From Phoenix dactylifera (Eukaryota > Streptophyta > Magnoliopsida > Arecales > Arecaceae): 64,000 nucleotides of DNA. The notes under the pieces were generated by a model that was given only the letters and a program-made list of their open reading frames with translations, had not been told where the DNA came from and ran no database searches. Position numbers and translations under genes: made by a program. Numbering within the stretch: the first letter of the stretch is position 1; every line of letters starts with the position of its first letter. The DNA is taken from contig NC_052399.1 in assembly GCF_009389715.1 (NCBI RefSeq), forward strand, positions 13,891,646 to 13,955,645, given 5' to 3'. Shown one piece after another: positions 59,058 to 64,000 of this stretch.

Positions 59058-59648
59058 TCATACAAACCCGACTTCGGCAAACTGGGGCCTTACCTTGGGC
59101 GGCCGGCCGCGGGGCCTCTTGGTGCCGGCGGCGGCCGAGGCGCCTCCAGGATTCTTGGGGGGGCGACCGCGGGGGCGGGCGACCTTTACGGGGGCGGAGG
59201 GGTCGACGGGCTTCGGGGGTCGGCCGCGGGGGCGGCGGGGACCTGCGGGGGAGAGGGGGAGCTTTGGCTTGGGGGGACGGCCGCGGCCGCGCTTGGGGGG
59301 TGGCGGGGCGTCGGGGCCGGCGCGGAGGTAGCAGTTGTTGCCGAAGACGAGCTCGCCGGCCTCCGTCATGCGGGCAAGGTGCCCCGCCAGCAGCGACGCG
59401 TGCGACGGCGGCAGCTGCCCCCCGTGCGCCGCCTCGATGTGCTTCGATATCGCCGACTTGCTCGACCCGCTCTTCTCGTCCAGCGCCGAGATCGCCGTCA
59501 AAATCATCTGAAGCATAAAAAAAGGTGGATGAAATCTATAAACCAAGAAGGAGAGGTGAATTAGGGTTTGGCATTTTTTATGAAGTTTTGGGCTGACCTC
59601 GGGGTAGGGGGGGAAGGAGGGGAGCTTGGGATCTTCGTCAGGGGCCAT
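59058..59648 (-). CDS. HMGA (HMG-I/Y) chromatin protein with linker-histone-like domain
   Basis: Nuclear architectural protein that binds AT-rich minor grooves. Exon 1 is 59648-59598 (MAPDEDPKLPSFPPYPE) and exon 2 is 59507-59058, joined in phase by a GT-AG intron, giving 166 aa. Residues about 14-81 form a histone H1/H5-type globular domain (YPEMILTAISALDEKSGSS, then SKHIEAAHGG and GELVFGNNCYLRAG). Four AT-hooks follow at about 89-97, 108-116, 128-135 and 147-155, each with a GRPPK core. This order and length match plant HMGA proteins. Exon 2 is very GC-rich. The C-terminal AAG GTA AGG looks like a splice donor but also encodes KVR in a family-like ending; I take it as coding. The intron lies at the family's usual position before the globular domain. 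Confidence 0.92.
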   Translation of the reverse strand: MAPDEDPKLPSFPPYPEVSPKLHKKCQTLIHLSFLVYRFHPPFFMLQMILTAISALDEKSGSSKSAISKHIEAAHGGQLPPSHASLLAGHLARMTEAGELVFGNNCYLRAGPDAPPPPKRGRGRPPKPKLPLSPAGPRRPRGRPPKPVDPSAPVKVARPRGRPPKNPGGASAAAGTKRPRGRPPKVRPQFAEVGFV

Positions 59649-60805
59649 GAGAGAGACAGAGACCGAGAGGGGGGGAAAGGGAGAGAGGCGGTGTGGTGGG
59701 TTTGGGTTGGGATGCGAGGAAACGAGGAAGGGGTTAATTAAAGGTTGAGTGGATCAGTGGAGAGGTTAAAGATGGGTTTTGGGAAAGAACGCGGTTCGCC
59801 TCGCCGGCACCTGCGACCGCCGACAGGATCTAGCTTGTCCTTGCGAGTCAACGCTTGGCTGGATTTGCCAGTGGACGGACGGCCGTGTAAGATTGGCCAG
59901 ATCTGGATCAAAGCCGAGGTCCGAGTTTTTGGACCGGAAAGGTTTTCTCTTTTCTGGATGGATTCAAGGTCAGGTCAAGTTGGGATCCGGTCGCAGGTCT
60001 CATGTACTGCGTAGCATTCAGCGTCCATGTCAGGCATCAGTCCAGGGAAATTTAGAGATCCAAATCAAGGCCATAAAAGCTGCTGTGATCTGGATTTGGA
60101 CCCTTGCGTTTGCAGCAGGTTGTAGAACAGTGTGGGCATTTGTCAGGACTGCTTCAGGCACAACACCAGGTGGCAAGCTGATCGTAGAATCCTGTCAGAT
60201 AGAGTGGATTTTGGTCTCTCCAGTTTACGAACAGCCTGTTTCAACCAGCCACCTGGATTCTAAGCCAAAATGTGCATCTCAAATTGCTTCCGTATTTTTT
60301 TCTTTTTCTTTTTGAGAAACCGGGAATCCGTCCAATTCATTGAGATGAATACAAACAGTAAGGGGTGTGCAGAAAACAGCAAGCTCTCAGTCATCTGTTA
60401 TCACATGATGAGTTTGGTATAAGAAAGGGAGTGAGATGAGAGAGAGTTGAAGGGGAGTTTATGTGCATCAGTCCTTCCACTCAAATTGCTTACCCTTGTC
60501 TTGACTGGAACGAGAAGAAAGAGTTTAAGAGTCCTCTGCTTTAGATTTGCTTGGATGATTGGATAATCTCCAAGTGTTTCTATTTTCAGCTACAAAAAGT
60601 TGCGTGATGCTTAAGAAGAGTGGAATCTAACAGTGCCAAAGATTTTTTTTTTCCCCCGAGACTGTATTTCTCGGTGAGCCGTCCATCCATTCCTAAATAT
60701 TGCATTATGGAATGCTACAATATGGAGAAATCTTGTCCACCTACATGTAAGCATTATGATGAAAATAACACAAGCATTGCCTATTAGATTTTTCCCCATT
60801 ATGTG
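59649..60805. other. HMGA upstream region and spacer
   Basis: The first 100 bases are purine-rich on the plus strand and probably form the HMGA leader and promoter on the minus strand. The rest holds open frames without recognisable domains (for example 59779-60315) and a T/C-run near 60645. No gene supported. Confidence 0.45.
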
Positions 60806-61169
60806 TGTGAGGACCCATGCGGGCGTGTGTTTAGTCCCACATCGATTATTCGCCGAAAAAATTTTGGATACTTATATAGGACTAAGGAACCAAAAAAATT
60901 CTTCCAGCTAGTCTTTTTAGACTAGATCTTGTATTATTGCAAATGGTATTAAAGTGGATCTAATCTATAACCTATGTGAACTAAGGAACACTGCAGCACA
61001 GGTTCATAGAGACTGACTGCGAGCCAATTGTAGTGCTTATGATTAGATTTAAACTCTTATCCCGATGAGGTCGTCAAGGTTTGAACGGAAAAAGTATGTG
61101 TCGACTTATGCGGGCGTGTGTTTAGTCTCACATCGGTTATTATCCGAGCAGATCTTAAGTACTTATATT
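60806..61169 (+). mobile_element. TRIM copy, diverged, 3' LTR truncated
   Basis: The 5' LTR spans 60806-60941 (136 bp), starting TGTGAGGACCCATGCGGGC and ending TTGCA. A degenerate primer-binding site TGGTATTAAAGT starts at 60944. The internal domain ends in a purine-rich stretch and is followed at 61097 by a second LTR beginning TGTGTCGAC. That LTR matches the family only to about 61169. It is the same family as the array at 10610-11359. Confidence 0.8.
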
Positions 61170-62257
61170 GCTCCTAGAAATCTAGAAAAGCATTCACAAA
61201 TGCATGCCTCAATTTCTTCCTATGCTTGCCCATTCATAACAAACAAAACCCTACGTGTTATATACACATGAACTTTAGAAAGGAGTATAGTTGTCAAATT
61301 TACTCCAAGACATTCTTGATTAACGGTTCGCGGACATACACTGAATTCTCCCTTCCATGGATAACCACCTGCATTGCAAGCGCCATCACTAGCCCAAAAA
61401 TAGCAGAAATAGCAAACGACATCCTCCTAAGAGGTTTTTTTTTAAAAAAAAAAATTGCTTTCACTCTATTCTTCATCTCCACATGATAAGAACTTGGTTT
61501 ATACTAAGAGGAGTGCAAGCCAATTTCCGAGTATTAAATGGTGGAACATTTGAACTCTATGATGCCTGTATCTCGGTGACAGTAGATTGGCTGGGTCCAT
61601 CATGAGCACCCTCTTCTTTGCGACAAACTCACCCACTACCAAACGCGCAAAAACAGTTGATACAACTAGGTGACCAGATCACAAAATAACATAAAATAAA
61701 TTTCATTCATTCCAATCTTTGGAAGAATATACCAAGTAAAATGCTCTCGTTTTTATTGTTTTCATTAGGTGGTAATGGAAACGAATTGAAATGAATGCAG
61801 GAGCCTCTTTTACAGAATAATATAAAAGAATTACAGAACAGTCTGGAATATATCAATTCAAGAAATAATTTAGTCTTTTGCATCAATTGCATGTCAGCCC
61901 GAAGTAGATAGGTTAGTTATACCTAACTCATGAGAAAAACAACTCTATGAAGTTGGCACATCATCGTCGGGACCTGGAATCAAGTGAGGACCTGATTTTA
62001 AAAACCTTGGATATATATTTTACATAAGAAAAAGAACCTTGGATGGAAGGGGTTCTCCGACAACATCCTCCTAAATGACTAGCATCTGATTCATGCCATA
62101 TATTCGCAAGCGCTTCGAAACTCTCGTCTCCAAAACACTCGGATGGCACGAATCAGTGCAGTTGCCAACAATTGCCGGTGCTAGCTCAGTTGGCTACTCG
62201 CCCTTGGGAGAAAGTTTGGGATTCAAATCCTATATATTTCTAAAAATTATATCAAGC
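61170..62257. other. Spacer with no supported gene
   Basis: AT-rich. It includes a tRNA-like stretch near 62172-62235, listed separately. Short frames at 61226-61486 and elsewhere have no recognisable content. Confidence 0.5.
62172..62235 (+). other. tRNA-like relic (A and B boxes only)
   Basis: TAGCTCAGTTGG is a perfect tRNA A-box (D-arm) sequence, and GGGATTCAAATCC resembles a B box (T-arm) about 40 bases later. The anticodon arm and a matching 3' acceptor strand are missing, so it is not a functional tRNA. It may be the head of a tRNA-derived SINE. A TRIM begins within about 30 bases. Confidence 0.45.
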
Positions 62258-62705
62258 ATAGTTGTAACAACCCAGAACCTCACCCAAAATGGCTAGCCGG
62301 AAGGTATTATTTGGGTTCCTTGATCCTGTATAAGTACCCAAGATCTACCCAGCGAATAATCGATGTGGGACTAAACACACGCCCGCACAGGTTCTTACAT
62401 ACTCCCCCCGTTCAAGCCCTGACGTCCTTGTCAGGCTAAGAGTTCAAATTCATTCAAATCTAATCACAAACACCACGATCAGTCTGTGGTCAACCCCAAT
62501 GGATCTGTGCTGCAGTGTCCTCTAGTCCACATAAGTTACGGGCCGGGTCCGCTCGATACCATTTGTAACAACCCAGGACCTCACCCAAAATGGCTAGCCG
62601 GAAGGTATTATTTGGGTTCCTTGATCCTGTATAAGTACCCAAGATCTACCCAGCGAATAACCGATGTGGGAGTAAACACACGCCCGCATAGGTCCTCACA
62701 ATAGT
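62258..62705 (-). mobile_element. Complete TRIM retrotransposon, 438 bp
   Basis: The element 62263-62700 has two LTRs of exactly 137 bp (62263-62399 and 62564-62700) that differ at about six positions by eye. It is flanked by perfect 5-bp duplications ATAGT (62258-62262 and 62701-62705). In element orientation it begins TGTGAGGACC, has a primer-binding site TGGTATCGAGCGG next to the 5' LTR and a purine tract GAACGGGGGGAGTA before the 3' LTR. There is no coding region. It is the clean reference copy of the family in this window. Confidence 0.93.
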
Positions 62706-62767
62706 TGTATAATAGCATGACTTTTGATATTTCAATCATGCATGCCCTCTATAGTGTACATCTTTGT

Positions 62768-63153
62768 TGTAAACTAAAACGCCAGCCGAAAGATATTATT
62801 TAGGTTCTGCTCAGTGCATAACCGATGCGGGACTAAATATATATGCGTATGGATCCCCACATACTTCTCCGTTTAAATTATAATATCCTCACTAGACTAA
62901 AGATCCAAATTCAATCATAATCACCACGATCAATCCGTGGTCAGCCCCAATTGGCCTACGCTACGATGCCCCTTATTCATATGGCTCATAGGCCGGGTTC
63001 ATTCTAATACCATTTGCAATAACTCAAGATTTTATCCAAAAAGGCTAGCCAGAAGATATTATTTAGATTTCTTAGCCCTATATAAGTACCCAAGATCCAT
63101 CCAATGTATAGCCAATATGGGTCTAAATATATATACCCGCATGAATCCTCATA
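62768..63153 (-). mobile_element. TRIM copy, old and diverged
   Basis: LTR-like blocks at 62768-62861 (with internal deletions) and 63015-63153 flank the same internal domain (AATCCGTGGTCAGCCCCAAT is recognisable). CpG-type changes are frequent, and no target duplication is visible. It lies only about 60 bases from the complete copy, in the same orientation. Confidence 0.78.
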
Positions 63154-64000
63154 ATATTAGTTTGCTCAGCAATATTTTAGTGCCTCATTTTCTATCGAGC
63201 ATGAGTTATTGCTATCGATTTAACAATGTATTATATTTATTTTTACGGACTACACATGTCTCGGCAAATTATGTTCAAGACAGATATTGTATCGTGAAAT
63301 TAGCTTGTTGATTTTTCAAAAGGAAGCTGACCATGATATTCCAGAAGAATCTTATTGAGGCTGATTTGCATATCATGCCTGCAATCCTTTTATTTCTTTA
63401 AGATGACATGAGTAGACAAACAGCATAAATTTGAAGAGTAGACCAAAAACTACCTCTGTCTCACAATGAAATTTTCAAGTTCTGTTCTGTATCATCATTT
63501 CCTCGCAAAGTTCAAGAAATCCAATATGGTAAGGCTTATTTAAGACAAGAAGACACAAGGAGATCAACATGTTTGATCCTAAGCTACCAAAGCACCCCAA
63601 TTACTAACTGAGATTGTTTCCTGTAAGGTCCACAGACAAAGCCTGAACACAGGTTGCAAAAAATGAAAAAATATAAAGCATCGACGGTATCAAGTTAACC
63701 CATAGACTCAATGGGTCATGATATCATCAACCTGCCATCAGTTAGATGACAGAGTTAAAACTTTTTAGGCTCATGATAACAAAAAAAAAAACTTCTATTA
63801 GACATCTAACATTGTGTTGCCCATCCCAAGCACGGATAAGAAGGACTAAGGATCTATATCAGGTTGGCAGCCAGACATGTAAACAAGTCAAATTTTTATA
63901 AGTTCTATTCAAATATTCACCAACGTTAGCATTTCATATTGCACTTATGAAATGAAGTCCCAGCCAGGAATAGACTTCTGTTAAAAGGCAAAAACGTGAA
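63154..64000. other. Right end of the window, no gene seen
   Basis: AT-rich, with no recognisable frames. CCAAGCACGGATAA (near 63827) resembles CCAAGCCCGGATAA near 48727, right after Au SINE copy 2. This hints at a shared repeat that I cannot classify. Confidence 0.45.

Noticed and set aside
58908-59564. Plus-strand frame of 218 codons, Gly/Arg-rich
   Set aside because: Antisense to the HMGA exon with four AT-hooks.
62172-62235. Functional tRNA gene
   Set aside because: Only D-arm and T-arm-like motifs are present; the anticodon arm and paired acceptor stem are missing.

Overview
The window looks like nuclear DNA of a flowering plant, most likely a monocot. Its genes have canonical GT-AG introns, GC-rich 5' exons followed by AT-rich later exons (the GC gradient typical of monocots), long repeat-filled introns and degraded plant transposons. 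A palm-like genome is my best guess, but I cannot prove it without a search.

Layout. (1) 968-2570 (+): a three-exon R2R3-MYB transcription factor of the MYB20/43/85 type (secondary wall and phenylpropanoid regulators), with a TATA box and a G-box upstream. (2) 2.6-10.6 kb: AT-rich intergenic DNA with a 28-base poly-C tract, a possible SINE, a LINE RNase H tail and a large compound microsatellite. (3) 10.6-11.36 kb: a miniature LTR retrotransposon (TRIM) with three LTRs and two internal domains between one pair of 5-bp target duplications. (4) 11.9-15.0 kb (-): a decayed TIFY6/JAZ3-like gene that still shows TIFY and Jas motifs but has lost its start codon and carries stops and frameshifts. 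(5) 15-21 kb: LINE RNase H tails and a 1.23-kb PIF/Harbinger-type non-autonomous element with an internal 138-bp tandem repeat.

(6) 21371-45204 (+): a complete 17-exon IRE/IREH1-type AGC kinase gene (about 1301 aa) occupying over a third of the window; its introns hold hAT-type MITEs, a strong G-quadruplex motif and microsatellites. (7) 46701-52767 (-): the RNA polymerase I subunit RPA12 gene (5 exons, 125 aa), convergent with the kinase gene; its introns hold three Au SINEs and a LINE fragment. (8) 53.1-53.9 kb: a fold-back MITE and another RNase H tail. (9) 59058-59648 (-): an HMGA (HMG-I/Y) gene with a linker-histone-like domain and four AT-hooks. (10) 60.8-63.2 kb: a second cluster of the same TRIM family, including one clean 438-bp copy with its target duplication.

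The genes share no operon-like relation; each is an independent nuclear unit. The most interesting material is the mobile DNA: a TRIM family in several structural states, two related hAT MITEs with 8-bp duplications, a Harbinger element with an expanded minisatellite core, clustered Au SINEs, and a JAZ relic whose erosion can be read codon by codon. All exon models come from reading splice sites and frames by eye.
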